64,000 nucleotides of DNA. Origin: Burkholderiaceae bacterium. Its GTDB lineage: Bacteria; Pseudomonadota; Gammaproteobacteria; Burkholderiales; Burkholderiaceae_B. Below are positions 51,467 to 59,961 of this stretch, piece by piece. A program made the translations under genes and the position numbers. The stretch covers positions 62,001 through 126,000 of the forward strand of contig JAMNXR010000002.1 in assembly GCA_023653055.1 (NCBI GenBank), written 5' to 3'. The notes below the pieces were generated by a model that did no database searches, was not told the DNA's origin, and saw only the letters and a program-made list of their open reading frames with translations. Position 1 is the first letter of the stretch. Each line of letters begins with the position of its first letter.

Positions 51467-53491
51467 ATGGCTTCAACGGGACGCGAGGTATCCGCTGTTG
51501 ATGCCATGAAAGCGCACAGCAGGTTTCAAGAGGCGCTTGCCTTGCATCAGCAAGGTGAGCTCAAGGAAGCGCGCGTGCTGTACGAACGTGCGCTCAAATG
51601 GCAACCCAGTCATTTTGATGCCTGTCATATGCTCGCCACATTGATGTATCAGACAGGACAGCTTGATCGCGCTGAAGCGTTGTTTGTTAAGGCACTCAAG
51701 ATCGATCCCGAGGCGATCCATGCCCTCAACAATTACGGCAATTTGCTTCAAGACCTTAAGAAATATAAATCTGCACTCGCATGTTTCGACAAGGCGTTAG
51801 CGCTAGATGCGCACTATGTTGAAGCGCACAATAATCGTGGGGATCTCCTTCAGCAACTTGGCCGATGGACAGAGGCCCTTGAAAGTTATGAGCGCGCGAT
51901 CACGTTGGCTCCGAAATATGCCGCGGCTTATTACAACCGCGGCAATGTCTTGGGGATGATGGGCCGATTTGAAGAGGCCGTTGCCAGTCATACTGCCGCA
52001 ATCGATATTGATCCCCACTTCGCGCAAGCTTTTATGAATCGTGGCAATGCTCTAAACGAACTTGGTCAGCTTGCTCAAGCCGTCGAGAGCTTTGAGCGTG
52101 CCATTGCATTGGCACCGGATATTCCTTACCTGCTCGGTACACGCTTGCATGTCAATATGCAGATGTGCGATTGGCGTCATTATCAAGAGCATCTCGCTAC
52201 GCTATTAGCGGCCATTAAGAGTGATCAGCCGGCTAGTTTGCCTTTTCCACTGCTTGCACTGACCGATGATCCAGCCTTACAACAGCGTGCTGCACAGAAT
52301 TGGATTCGCACCGCGCATTCTTCACCTAAACAGACGTTGCCGTTTACTAAGCGCGCGACCAAAGACAGGTTAAGGATCGGATATTTTTCAGCGGACTTTA
52401 GGCATCATCCCGTTGCACAGTTGATTGCGGGTTTATTCGAAGCGCATGATCGGTCGAAGTTTGAAATCTATGCTTTGTCTTCTGGCCCCAATACGGGTGA
52501 TGAAATGCGACTGCGTCTTGAGCAGAGCTTTGAACATTTTATTGACGTCAAAGCTGAAACGGATGATCAGGTTGTTGCGCGCGCCAGAGCACTTGAGCTT
52601 GATATTGCTGTGGACTTAAGTGGGCTGACAACAGGATGTCGCCCCAGCCTTTTTGCCGCTCGCGTTGCACCCATACAGATTAATTATCTCGGTCATCCAG
52701 GCACAATGGGTGCGCCTTACATGGATTACATCCTTGCGGATATGACGATCATTACCTCTGAGTCAGAGCCGTATTTTTCTGAAAAAGTGATTTATTTACC
52801 TCACAGTTATCAACCGAACGATCGCCGTCGCTCTGTATCGTCTCACGTCTACACACGTGCTGAGCTTGGCTTACCAACGGACGCCTTTATTTTTTGCTGC
52901 TTTAACAACAATTTCAAAATCACGCCCGAAACGTTTGATCACTGGATGGCCATCTTGCGTGCGGTGCCTGGCAGTGTGTTGTGGCTATTAAAGGCGAGTG
53001 CGCAAACTGAGGATAATCTTCGTCGTGAGGCCACTCACCGAGGCGTCAGTGCAGATCGACTGTTCTTTGCACCAAAGTTGCCGATGGATCAACATCTGGC
53101 GCGTCAAAAATGTGCAGACCTATTCCTAGATTCACTACCTTACAACGCACACACTACCACTAGCGATGCATTGTGGGTCGGTCTTCCAGTCTTGACGTGC
53201 ATGGGCGAGGCGTTTGCAAGTCGTGTCGCAGCTAGTCTCTTGCGTGCAATTGATTTGCCTGAGCTGGTAACAACAGATGGTCAGGCGTTCGAAGCGCGCG
53301 CGATTGAGTTGGCTACCGATCAAGCACAACTCAAGGCGTTGCGTGATCGACTCACGGCCAATCGGATGCAGGCGCCCTTGTTTGATATTGAGCGTTTGGC
53401 GAGGTCAATCGAAAGTGCTTATGAGCAGGTTCATGCGCGTCGACAAGCGGCTCTGCCGCCTGTGACGCTCCGTATCGCCGACACGCATTGA
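51467..53491 (+). CDS. TPR-O-GlcNAc transferase-like protein (SPINDLY/OGT family)
   Basis: Protein of about 674 residues. About six tetratricopeptide repeats span residues 15-235 (for example PEAIHALNNYGNLLQDL and KYAAAYYNRGNVLGMMGRFEEA). A GT41 catalytic region follows: DRLRIGYFSADFRHHPVAQLI near 305, NYLGHPGTMGAPYMDYILAD near 400, CCFNNNFKITPETFDHW near 480 with the UDP-binding Lys, and YNAHTTTSDALW near 565. These match the eukaryotic OGT motifs CFN-K, HTT and ASRVAAS. It likely glycosylates proteins in the cytoplasm. The start is taken as ATG 51467; no clear ribosome site is visible, so translation may be coupled to the small gene before it. Confidence 0.9.
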   Translation: MASTGREVSAVDAMKAHSRFQEALALHQQGELKEARVLYERALKWQPSHFDACHMLATLMYQTGQLDRAEALFVKALKIDPEAIHALNNYGNLLQDLKKYKSALACFDKALALDAHYVEAHNNRGDLLQQLGRWTEALESYERAITLAPKYAAAYYNRGNVLGMMGRFEEAVASHTAAIDIDPHFAQAFMNRGNALNELGQLAQAVESFERAIALAPDIPYLLGTRLHVNMQMCDWRHYQEHLATLLAAIKSDQPASLPFPLLALTDDPALQQRAAQNWIRTAHSSPKQTLPFTKRATKDRLRIGYFSADFRHHPVAQLIAGLFEAHDRSKFEIYALSSGPNTGDEMRLRLEQSFEHFIDVKAETDDQVVARARALELDIAVDLSGLTTGCRPSLFAARVAPIQINYLGHPGTMGAPYMDYILADMTIITSESEPYFSEKVIYLPHSYQPNDRRRSVSSHVYTRAELGLPTDAFIFCCFNNNFKITPETFDHWMAILRAVPGSVLWLLKASAQTEDNLRREATHRGVSADRLFFAPKLPMDQHLARQKCADLFLDSLPYNAHTTTSDALWVGLPVLTCMGEAFASRVAASLLRAIDLPELVTTDGQAFEARAIELATDQAQLKALRDRLTANRMQAPLFDIERLARSIESAYEQVHARRQAALPPVTLRIADTH

Positions 53492-53498
53492 ACGAACC

Positions 53499-54071
53499 TT
53501 AGATGGCTTCTGGAAAGGGCAGGGTTTTGCCCTCTGGAATGGGTTCTTCACCCAGACTCAGCAGCATAGCAATCGTCACATAGGTTCCGCTCACCGCGAT
53601 CAGATCGACGAGTTGCTGCTCACCCAGTACTTTTTTGGCGTGTTGAAAGAGTTCTTCGCTGATTTTGTGATTTTTGCTCATATTCATACAGACGTCATAG
53701 ACAGCATCTTCGTCCGGTTGCATATTGCGTGGACGAATGTTTTGCTTGAGATCATCTGCAACATGTGCGGGCAAGTCATGACGTAAGGCGATTGGATAAT
53801 GCGCCACCCATTCCACTTGCGAACTCCAGAGGCGAGCTTGGATCAAAATGGCAAACTCACTCAGACGCATAGGCAGAGAGTTATTAAATCTGAGGTAATC
53901 GAGTAGGCGCTTCATACGATCCGCAAATACGGGGCTGCGCAACATCACGTTGTAGGGGCCCGCCAGACCGAGGCTGGATATATCCAAAATTTCTTGTGCG
54001 AGACCGCGTGACTCTTGTGGCAAAGTCTCAAGCGTGACTTGAGGAAATCTTTTTTGTTTTGCGTTTGACAT
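53499..54071 (-). CDS. Carboxymuconolactone decarboxylase-family protein
   Basis: Protein of 190 residues with the all-helical AhpD/CMD-like fold. The conserved segment WSSQVEWVAHYPIALRHDLP near residue 85-104 contains the Glu and His typical of the family. I see no CxxC pair, so an AhpD-like thiol peroxidase role is unlikely. The start is the ATG at 54071 rather than the upstream Met at 54149. It lies downstream of the Bug gene and probably ends the amidase-dioxygenase-Bug operon. Decarboxylation of a lactone intermediate is possible but unproven. Confidence 0.85.
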   Translation of the reverse strand: MSNAKQKRFPQVTLETLPQESRGLAQEILDISSLGLAGPYNVMLRSPVFADRMKRLLDYLRFNNSLPMRLSEFAILIQARLWSSQVEWVAHYPIALRHDLPAHVADDLKQNIRPRNMQPDEDAVYDVCMNMSKNHKISEELFQHAKKVLGEQQLVDLIAVSGTYVTIAMLLSLGEEPIPEGKTLPFPEAI

Positions 54072-54168
54072 ATCAAATCCGAAGTGATGTGGAACTAAAA
54101 AGTAGTCTAGCTCGATCGAGCAAATTAATTCATTCTCGCCAGAGCACAACAGGTTTTATAGCCTAGAT

Positions 54169-55143
54169 TTAACGAATAGACGTTTGCGTGCGCTGCAGCA
54201 ATTCTTTGTATTGCGCAGCATCAGTCTCCAGGCGGGCTTTAAATTCCGCAGGCGAGGAGGTCTGCACTTCCATGCCTTGTGCGGCTAATTTCTCGTAAAA
54301 CTTAGGGGATGAGGCTACTTTTTTAATCGCAGCATTGAGCTGATTCACCACTGCAGGCGGCGTATTGGCAGGTGCGATCACTCCTTGCCACGTATAGGCT
54401 TCATACCCTGGCAGCGTTTGCGCAATAGTCGGGACATCCGGTGTGGCTGTACTACGTTTAATACCTGTCGTCGCCGCGAGCGTGAGTCGACCCTCTTTAA
54501 TGTGCTCTGTATTGCCGACGAGCGAGGTAAACATGATGTCTACGCGACCGGCTAACAAATCAATAAGAGCCGGGCCTGCGCCTTTATAGGGCACATGCAC
54601 CAAATCGATACCCGCGGCAACACGAAAAGACTCACCCGCCAGATGTTGAGCAGAACCATTTCCTGAGGAAGCAAAGTTCAACTTTCCCGGATTCTTTTTG
54701 GCATAGTCGATCAACTGCTCGACGGTTTTAATATTGAGTCCTGGCGTCACAAATAATCCGAGTGGTTGAATGGTTGTGAGCGAAACTGGTGAAAAGTCTT
54801 TGACGGGATCATAAGTCGGGGTATTGTGAAGCAGGGGCGTTATGACAAAAGCATTGGTGCCAAACAGTAAGCTGTAACCGTCGGGACTTGCACGCTTAAT
54901 AGAATCTGTGCCAACCAGCGTCCCTCCGCCCGCCCGGTTTTCCACAATCACGGACTGCCCCATGAGCGCTGTGAGTTCTTGGGAGAGCATGCGCGCGACG
55001 ATGTCGGTCGCACCGCCGGGCGCGTATGCCACAATCAGTCGGATCGGTTTGTCAGGGAATGTGTTGTTGCTTTGAGCAAGTACTGCATTGCTGATGAGGC
55101 AAACAAGGGCGAATAGCCCACTTAAAAAATGTCTCTTATTCAT
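54169..55143 (-). CDS. Bug-family tripartite tricarboxylate transporter receptor
   Basis: Periplasmic binding protein of 324 residues. The signal peptide ends near residue 23 (VLA before Gln). Motifs appear in order: PIRLIVAYAPGGATDIVARML, IVENRAGGGTLVGTD, SPDGYSLLFGTNA, FASSGNGSAQHLAGESF and HVPYKGAGPALIDLLAGRVDI. It begins 2 bases after the dioxygenase stop codon, which gives strong evidence for shared transcription with the amidase and dioxygenase genes. The ligand may be the substrate of those enzymes. Confidence 0.93.
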   Translation of the reverse strand: MNKRHFLSGLFALVCLISNAVLAQSNNTFPDKPIRLIVAYAPGGATDIVARMLSQELTALMGQSVIVENRAGGGTLVGTDSIKRASPDGYSLLFGTNAFVITPLLHNTPTYDPVKDFSPVSLTTIQPLGLFVTPGLNIKTVEQLIDYAKKNPGKLNFASSGNGSAQHLAGESFRVAAGIDLVHVPYKGAGPALIDLLAGRVDIMFTSLVGNTEHIKEGRLTLAATTGIKRSTATPDVPTIAQTLPGYEAYTWQGVIAPANTPPAVVNQLNAAIKKVASSPKFYEKLAAQGMEVQTSSPAEFKARLETDAAQYKELLQRTQTSIR

Positions 55144-55145
55144 TT

Positions 55146-56054
55146 TTATATCCTTGCCTTAAAAAGTAAAGGTTCACGTGTGCCGCCAGGACCAAACAAG
55201 CGATCGGCCATCACTTGACAACGTTGCATATAGCGATGCTCATCAGGCCCATAATCTGCAACAGCGTTGTGTGTTGTGCCAATGTTGTCCCACATCAGAA
55301 CGGAGTCTTTGCTCCATTGATGTGAATATAGATACTTTTCTTCGAGTTGAAGTGTAAATAAAGCCTCCAGTACTTCGTCGCTCTGCGCCTGAGATAAACC
55401 GTTGATGGCGATCGCATAACCTGGGTTCGCGTACAGCACCTTTTTGCCCGTCAGTGGGTGGGTTAAAAACGCAGGGTGACTGACTGGTGGTCTTGCATTT
55501 CTTTCTTTGTCGCTCAAGGGTGGGCGCGTGCTGCCCGGACGCGCCCGCATCATGTCCCAGAATTTATTGAAATCGTGGGTGATCGTCTTATCAGCTAAAA
55601 GCGTTTTGAGGTTCTCTGGGAGATCGTCATACACCGCATGCATATTTCTAAATTGTGTCGCACCCAGAGGTTTTCCATCACGATGGGGTATCTGCGTCCC
55701 ATACAGGATGTTCGCCAGTGCGATCACGGGTGCATACGACATATCCGTGTGCCAAGATTGGCCCGCGTCTTTCAGCCCAAGCGCTTGACCATTTTCGACA
55801 ATATTTGAGAGAACCATCACCTCCGGAAAGCCGGGCACTTGTGCGCGACCGCCGGGGCTGATGTAGAGCGTACCAAAACTTTGGCTAAACGACTTGAGCT
55901 GAGCGGTGGTGAGAGATTGCTTTGGAAACTCGAGCACACCATAACGACCGAATGCTAGCAACAGCGAATCTGTTTGTTCGGCACTCAAGGGTTGAGATAA
56001 ATCGAGATCTTCAACCCGTGCACCGAGTATTTCAGGCATCGGAGTGATTTTCAA
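55146..56054 (-). CDS. TauD/TfdA-family Fe(II)/2-oxoglutarate dioxygenase
   Basis: Predicted 2-oxoglutarate-dependent oxygenase of 302 residues, close to the length of TauD and TfdA. The first two iron ligands lie in SWHTDMSYAP (His and Asp near residues 102-104), the third His in DNIGTTHNAVADY near 255, and the 2-oxoglutarate Arg in the following HRYMQRCQVMADR. GARVEDLDLSQPLSAEQ at the start is typical of the TauD group. It lies between the amidase and Bug genes in one operon. The substrate is unknown; sulfonates or aryloxyalkanoates are known for relatives. Confidence 0.92.
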   Translation of the reverse strand: MKITPMPEILGARVEDLDLSQPLSAEQTDSLLLAFGRYGVLEFPKQSLTTAQLKSFSQSFGTLYISPGGRAQVPGFPEVMVLSNIVENGQALGLKDAGQSWHTDMSYAPVIALANILYGTQIPHRDGKPLGATQFRNMHAVYDDLPENLKTLLADKTITHDFNKFWDMMRARPGSTRPPLSDKERNARPPVSHPAFLTHPLTGKKVLYANPGYAIAINGLSQAQSDEVLEALFTLQLEEKYLYSHQWSKDSVLMWDNIGTTHNAVADYGPDEHRYMQRCQVMADRLFGPGGTREPLLFKARI

Positions 56055-56089
56055 CGTGTTGTCTCCTTATGTTTGATTGAATCAAGCGA

Positions 56090-57499
56090 TTAGACAGAGG
56101 GGCACGCTTGATGCCAGGTCGTGTCGCGTTGATACGCATCTGCAATGTTCAGGATGATACGTTCTTCAAAGGGTTTACCCACCAGTTGAAATGCTAAAGG
56201 CATTTTGCGGTTTGAAAAGCCAGCGGGCACACTCATCGCCGGAAGTCCTAAATAATTAATCGCCCGATTCGTATAGGTCAGCTGACTGATAGACTGAAGA
56301 ACATTGTCGAGATCGCCTGAAGTTGTTGCCGCGATTGTGGGCATATGTGCGCGTGCAACCGGGATATGCAAGGCATCACAGTCCCCTAGGCACAAGTGCA
56401 TGTACTCTTTCAAGAATTGATCTCTGGCACGGAGCGCTTCGACATATGCAATGCCGGATTGTTGAAAACCCGGCGCAATACGAGCGCGCACTTGATCACT
56501 ATAGTCTTCGGGCCGTTGCTCAAACCATTTTTGATGGATCTGTCCGGCTTCGGCCGTCAAGACAATCGCAATCATGTCGTGCATACGCAGCATGTCAGGC
56601 ACCTTGACCGCAACAAGTGTGGCGCCACGGCCTTTTAACACTTCCAAACTGTCTTCCAACGCTGCTGCCATTTCAGGCTCTAAATTTTCACGATAAAAGT
56701 CTTGTGGAACGCCAATCCGCATGCCCTTCAAATCCCCCGTCAAGGCATCTTCATAATCTTCATTTTGACGCTGCGTACACCAGGGATCATTCGGGTTTGG
56801 ACGACTGATCTGTGTCAATAATCGGGCACAGTCGCGGGCAGATTGCGCCAGAGGTCCGACGCAGTCCAAGGTATGTGAAAGGGGAAACACACCGTCGATA
56901 CTGACGCGTTTTGAGGTGGGTTTAATTCCCGTGACACCGCACATAAAAGCCGGTTGTCGAATGGAGCCCCCTGTATCACTGCCAAGAGAACCAAAGACGA
57001 GTCTAGCTGCCACAGCAATCCCTGAGCCGCTCGATGACCCGCCACAGGGATAGTCAGGATTCCATGGATTCAAACCATGGCCGTAATGACCGTTAAATCC
57101 TGTTGGACTCATTGCAAATTCAGCCATGTGCAGACTGCCCAGGTTGACTTGACCCGCTGCGTCCAGCTCATCGATGACCCAGGCGTTTTTCTTTGCAATA
57201 TTACCTTTCAAAATTTTGGAGCCGGCATGCATTTCTTTGCCTGCGACTTCAATAAGATCTTTGTGCGCCAAGGGGACACCGTGCAGAGGGCCTAGGATGA
57301 GACCACTCGCTTGGAGCGCGTCAAGTGCCTTTGCGCGCTGGAGTGCTTCTTCATGATCAATCCGAAAAACTGCATTGTATTGACGACCAATTGTTTCTAA
57401 TCTGTTGAGCGACCATGTCGTCAATTCAGTGGAAGTGAATTCTTTTTTCGCAATACCATCTGCTGCATGCACAAGGTCTAAATGTTCAAACTGACTCAT
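56090..57499 (-). CDS. Amidase-signature-family amidohydrolase
   Basis: Amidase of 469 residues with the Ser-cisSer-Lys triad. The Lys is in VPLAHKDLIEVAGKEMHAGS near residue 80, the Ser region is CGGSSSGSGIAVAA near 152, and the nucleophile loop is GSDTGGSIRQPAFMCGVTGIKPT near 172-194. It hydrolyses an amide to acid plus ammonia; GatA also belongs here, but the gene context is catabolic and no gatB or gatC is present. It is first in the operon, 35 bases before the dioxygenase. An inverted repeat lies upstream at 57529-57551. Confidence 0.93.
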   Translation of the reverse strand: MSQFEHLDLVHAADGIAKKEFTSTELTTWSLNRLETIGRQYNAVFRIDHEEALQRAKALDALQASGLILGPLHGVPLAHKDLIEVAGKEMHAGSKILKGNIAKKNAWVIDELDAAGQVNLGSLHMAEFAMSPTGFNGHYGHGLNPWNPDYPCGGSSSGSGIAVAARLVFGSLGSDTGGSIRQPAFMCGVTGIKPTSKRVSIDGVFPLSHTLDCVGPLAQSARDCARLLTQISRPNPNDPWCTQRQNEDYEDALTGDLKGMRIGVPQDFYRENLEPEMAAALEDSLEVLKGRGATLVAVKVPDMLRMHDMIAIVLTAEAGQIHQKWFEQRPEDYSDQVRARIAPGFQQSGIAYVEALRARDQFLKEYMHLCLGDCDALHIPVARAHMPTIAATTSGDLDNVLQSISQLTYTNRAINYLGLPAMSVPAGFSNRKMPLAFQLVGKPFEERIILNIADAYQRDTTWHQACPSV

Positions 57500-57528
57500 G
57501 AATACTTTCCTGTTGTATGTGTCGTCGT

Positions 57529-57551
57529 GAAGTTTAAAATTTTCTTAAACT
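57529..57551. promoter_or_regulatory. Inverted repeat upstream of amidase operon
   Basis: AGTTTAA (57531-57537) and TTAAACT (57545-57551) form a perfect 7-bp inverted repeat with a 7-base spacer, about 30 bases before the amidase start on the - strand. A second GAAGTT/AACTTC pair flanks it. It could be an operator, though its AT-rich content makes chance symmetry plausible. Confidence 0.3.
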
Positions 57552-57617
57552 GAACTTCAATGCTTAGCATAGCGCTGAATGTGAGGCTTGAGCCGTGTTG
57601 TTTCTCTATGTGGGCGC

Positions 57618-58769
57618 TTATTCAAAAGGTAAATCAGGCTGATGGCCCACAGGCGCTTGATTCAAAGAAGAAATAGGTAACAAACTGCCCGCCCGTACAC
57701 CGAGCAGACGAATTCTTTGATCAAGCGGTATTCGACGTAAACACTCTGTCGCGGCATTTCTAATGGATGTTCCGTGATGTAGCGCATCCGGCACGGTCAA
57801 ATCTCGGGTGACCACTTGAAAATCAGCATACTTAACTTTTATACCAATCGTTTTTGCAGCATATCCTTTGCGAGCAAGATCCTCTGCCAAACGGTGGCAA
57901 AGTTCTGTAAATACTTCAGATAAGCGCGTTCGATCTTGCTTGACGTGCAAGTCACGCTCAAAAGTGGTTTCTCGGCTCAGTGATTTAGGTTCAGAAGTCG
58001 TCACGACAGGTCGATCGTCGATACCATGTGCCGCCTGATGCAGCCACTGCCCCGTTGATCGGCCAAAATGTTCGATCAACATCTCTGGCGCAGCGAGTGC
58101 AAGCTCACCGATCGTATGGATACCTAACTTATCGAGTTTCTCATTCGCCTTGGGACCAATGCCGTTGATTTTTTTTGCAGCCAAAGGCCAGATTCTGGTA
58201 GCAAGCTCTGTAGAAGCCAAAATAGTGATTCCATTTGGCTTATCCAAGTCGGAGCAAATTTTTGACAATAACTTATTTGGGCTCACACCAATTGAACAGC
58301 TTAGCCCTGTAGCTTGAGAGACTGCATTTTTAATTCGTTTGGCGAGTGATTCAGTTTCTTCGTCAATGTCTGAGAGATCGATATAAATTTCATCGATGCC
58401 TCGATCTTCAATTAAAGGCGCAATACTGGCGACGGTTGCCTTAAACAGCCTCGAGTAATGACGATAGGCTTCAAAATTGGCAGGTAAAAGAATGGCCTCG
58501 GGTGCGAGAACGGCAGATTTCATCAAACCCATACCGGAAAATACACCTAACGCTCGCGCTTCGTAGGTTGAAGTCGTAATCACGCCTCGCCCGACATAAT
58601 CTCGGAGGCGGGCGTACGTTCTTTCGCCTTGTGCATTGATGCTAGGTGCTTCCGTACTTCGGCCGCCTACGACAACAGCATGCCCCTTGAGTTCTGGGTA
58701 ACTCAATAACTCTACGGATGCAAAAAATGCATCCATATCAAGGTGAGCAATTCGGCGGCTAGACGGCAT
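57618..58769 (-). CDS. dinB: DNA polymerase IV (Y-family translesion polymerase)
   Basis: Y-family DNA polymerase of 383 residues used in translesion synthesis. The first metal motif is HLDMDAFFASVE (residues 9-20), and the second is GIDEIYIDL with Asp126 and Glu127; the usual Ser or Thr before I/L-D-E is Gly here. A stretch of about 20 extra residues (roughly 39-62) separates the VVVGG strand from GVITTSTYEARALGV compared with the E. coli protein. The helix-hairpin-helix KINGIGPKANEKLDKLGI near 195 and the little-finger domain follow. It is divergent from the DAHP synthase gene. I found no LexA-like CTG-N10-CAG site upstream. Confidence 0.93.
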   Translation of the reverse strand: MPSSRRIAHLDMDAFFASVELLSYPELKGHAVVVGGRSTEAPSINAQGERTYARLRDYVGRGVITTSTYEARALGVFSGMGLMKSAVLAPEAILLPANFEAYRHYSRLFKATVASIAPLIEDRGIDEIYIDLSDIDEETESLAKRIKNAVSQATGLSCSIGVSPNKLLSKICSDLDKPNGITILASTELATRIWPLAAKKINGIGPKANEKLDKLGIHTIGELALAAPEMLIEHFGRSTGQWLHQAAHGIDDRPVVTTSEPKSLSRETTFERDLHVKQDRTRLSEVFTELCHRLAEDLARKGYAAKTIGIKVKYADFQVVTRDLTVPDALHHGTSIRNAATECLRRIPLDQRIRLLGVRAGSLLPISSLNQAPVGHQPDLPFE

Positions 58770-58887
58770 TTTTTAAGTGTATTTGAAACTTACAGGTTTT
58801 GAGAGGAGTCTCCAGATCAAATGTCTTAAACTAGGAATACCGTATTGTTTGTGCCTCCTTTTGGCGCATCACCTAACTCTAAACATC

Positions 58888-59961
58888 ATGAATACTGTTT
58901 CTTCTGACTCTTCAACTGAAAATCTACATATTGATGGTTTTCTTGCGATGCCTACACCGCAGCAGCTCCATGATCAGCTGCCGCTAAACGCACAGGCTGC
59001 AAAGACGATTAAAGTCGGTCGCGAATCGCTTAATAAAATCTTGCGCGGCGAAGACAAACGTAGGTTTGTTGTAGTGGGTCCGTGTTCGATTCATGATCCG
59101 ATCGCTGGCATGGACTATGCCCGCCGCTTGAAAGTGTTGGCAGATGAGGTCTCAGATGTTTTATTGATTGTGATGCGGGTGTACTTTGAAAAGCCACGTA
59201 CAACTGTCGGCTGGAAAGGCTATATCAACGATCCGCACATGGATGATTCCTTCCGGATTGACGAAGGGATGTCCTTGGCACGCAAGTTTTTGCTCGAAGT
59301 CAATGAGTTGGGTTTGCCGGCAGGTTCCGAAGCCCTTGACCCAATTTCGCCTCAATATTTGGGTGATCTGATTGCATGGAATGCCATTGGTGCGCGGACA
59401 ACTGAATCGCAAACCCATCGCGAAATGTCCTCCGGTTTATCGACGCCAGTTGGTTTTAAAAATGCCACAAATGGTGACACAATGGTTGCCGTCAATGCTA
59501 TTTTGTCTGCAGCTAGACCGCATCGCTTTCTAGGTATCAGCGCTCAGGGACAGGTATCGATTGTCCACACGACCGGTAACCCGTATGGCCATTTGGTTTT
59601 GCGGGGTGGCGATGGTCGCCCCAACTATGACACCGTGTCGATCTCCTTGGCAGAGCAGTCAATGATGAAAGCAAAAATTCAACCCAATATTGTGGTCGAC
59701 TGTTCGCACGCTAATAGCTTTAAAAAGCCTGAGTTACAACCGTTAGTTATGTCAGATGTTGTGAGTCAAATCGTTGCAGGCAATCGTTCCATTGTCGGGG
59801 TAATGATCGAGTCTAATCTCGTGGCGGGTAATCAATCCATTCAGGCGGATCACAGCAAAATGACCTATGGTTGTTCCGTCACAGACGGCTGCGTCGATTG
59901 GGCGACAACCGAGTCTATGATCAAAGAGGCTGCGCAGCGCTTACGTCCAGTACTCGCCTAA
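58888..59961 (+). CDS. aroG: 3-deoxy-7-phosphoheptulonate synthase (class I DAHP synthase)
   Basis: First enzyme of the shikimate pathway, joining phosphoenolpyruvate and erythrose 4-phosphate. 357 residues, the AroF/G/H type. Signature blocks are VVGPCSIHDP near 58-67, RVYFEKPRTTVGWKGYINDP near 92-111, GARTTESQTHREMSSGLSTPVGFKN near 170-194 and VDCSHANSFKKP near 270. The start is the ATG at 58888; an upstream in-frame ATG at 58777 would add an atypical extension. The 3' end overlaps the convergent amidohydrolase gene by 4 bases. Which aromatic amino acid inhibits this isozyme cannot be judged here, so the symbol is approximate. Confidence 0.93.
   Translation: MNTVSSDSSTENLHIDGFLAMPTPQQLHDQLPLNAQAAKTIKVGRESLNKILRGEDKRRFVVVGPCSIHDPIAGMDYARRLKVLADEVSDVLLIVMRVYFEKPRTTVGWKGYINDPHMDDSFRIDEGMSLARKFLLEVNELGLPAGSEALDPISPQYLGDLIAWNAIGARTTESQTHREMSSGLSTPVGFKNATNGDTMVAVNAILSAARPHRFLGISAQGQVSIVHTTGNPYGHLVLRGGDGRPNYDTVSISLAEQSMMKAKIQPNIVVDCSHANSFKKPELQPLVMSDVVSQIVAGNRSIVGVMIESNLVAGNQSIQADHSKMTYGCSVTDGCVDWATTESMIKEAAQRLRPVLA

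Noticed and set aside
56090-57499. GatA subunit of Asp-tRNA/Glu-tRNA amidotransferase
   Set aside because: No gatB or gatC nearby; the gene sits in a catabolic operon, so a general amidase is more likely.
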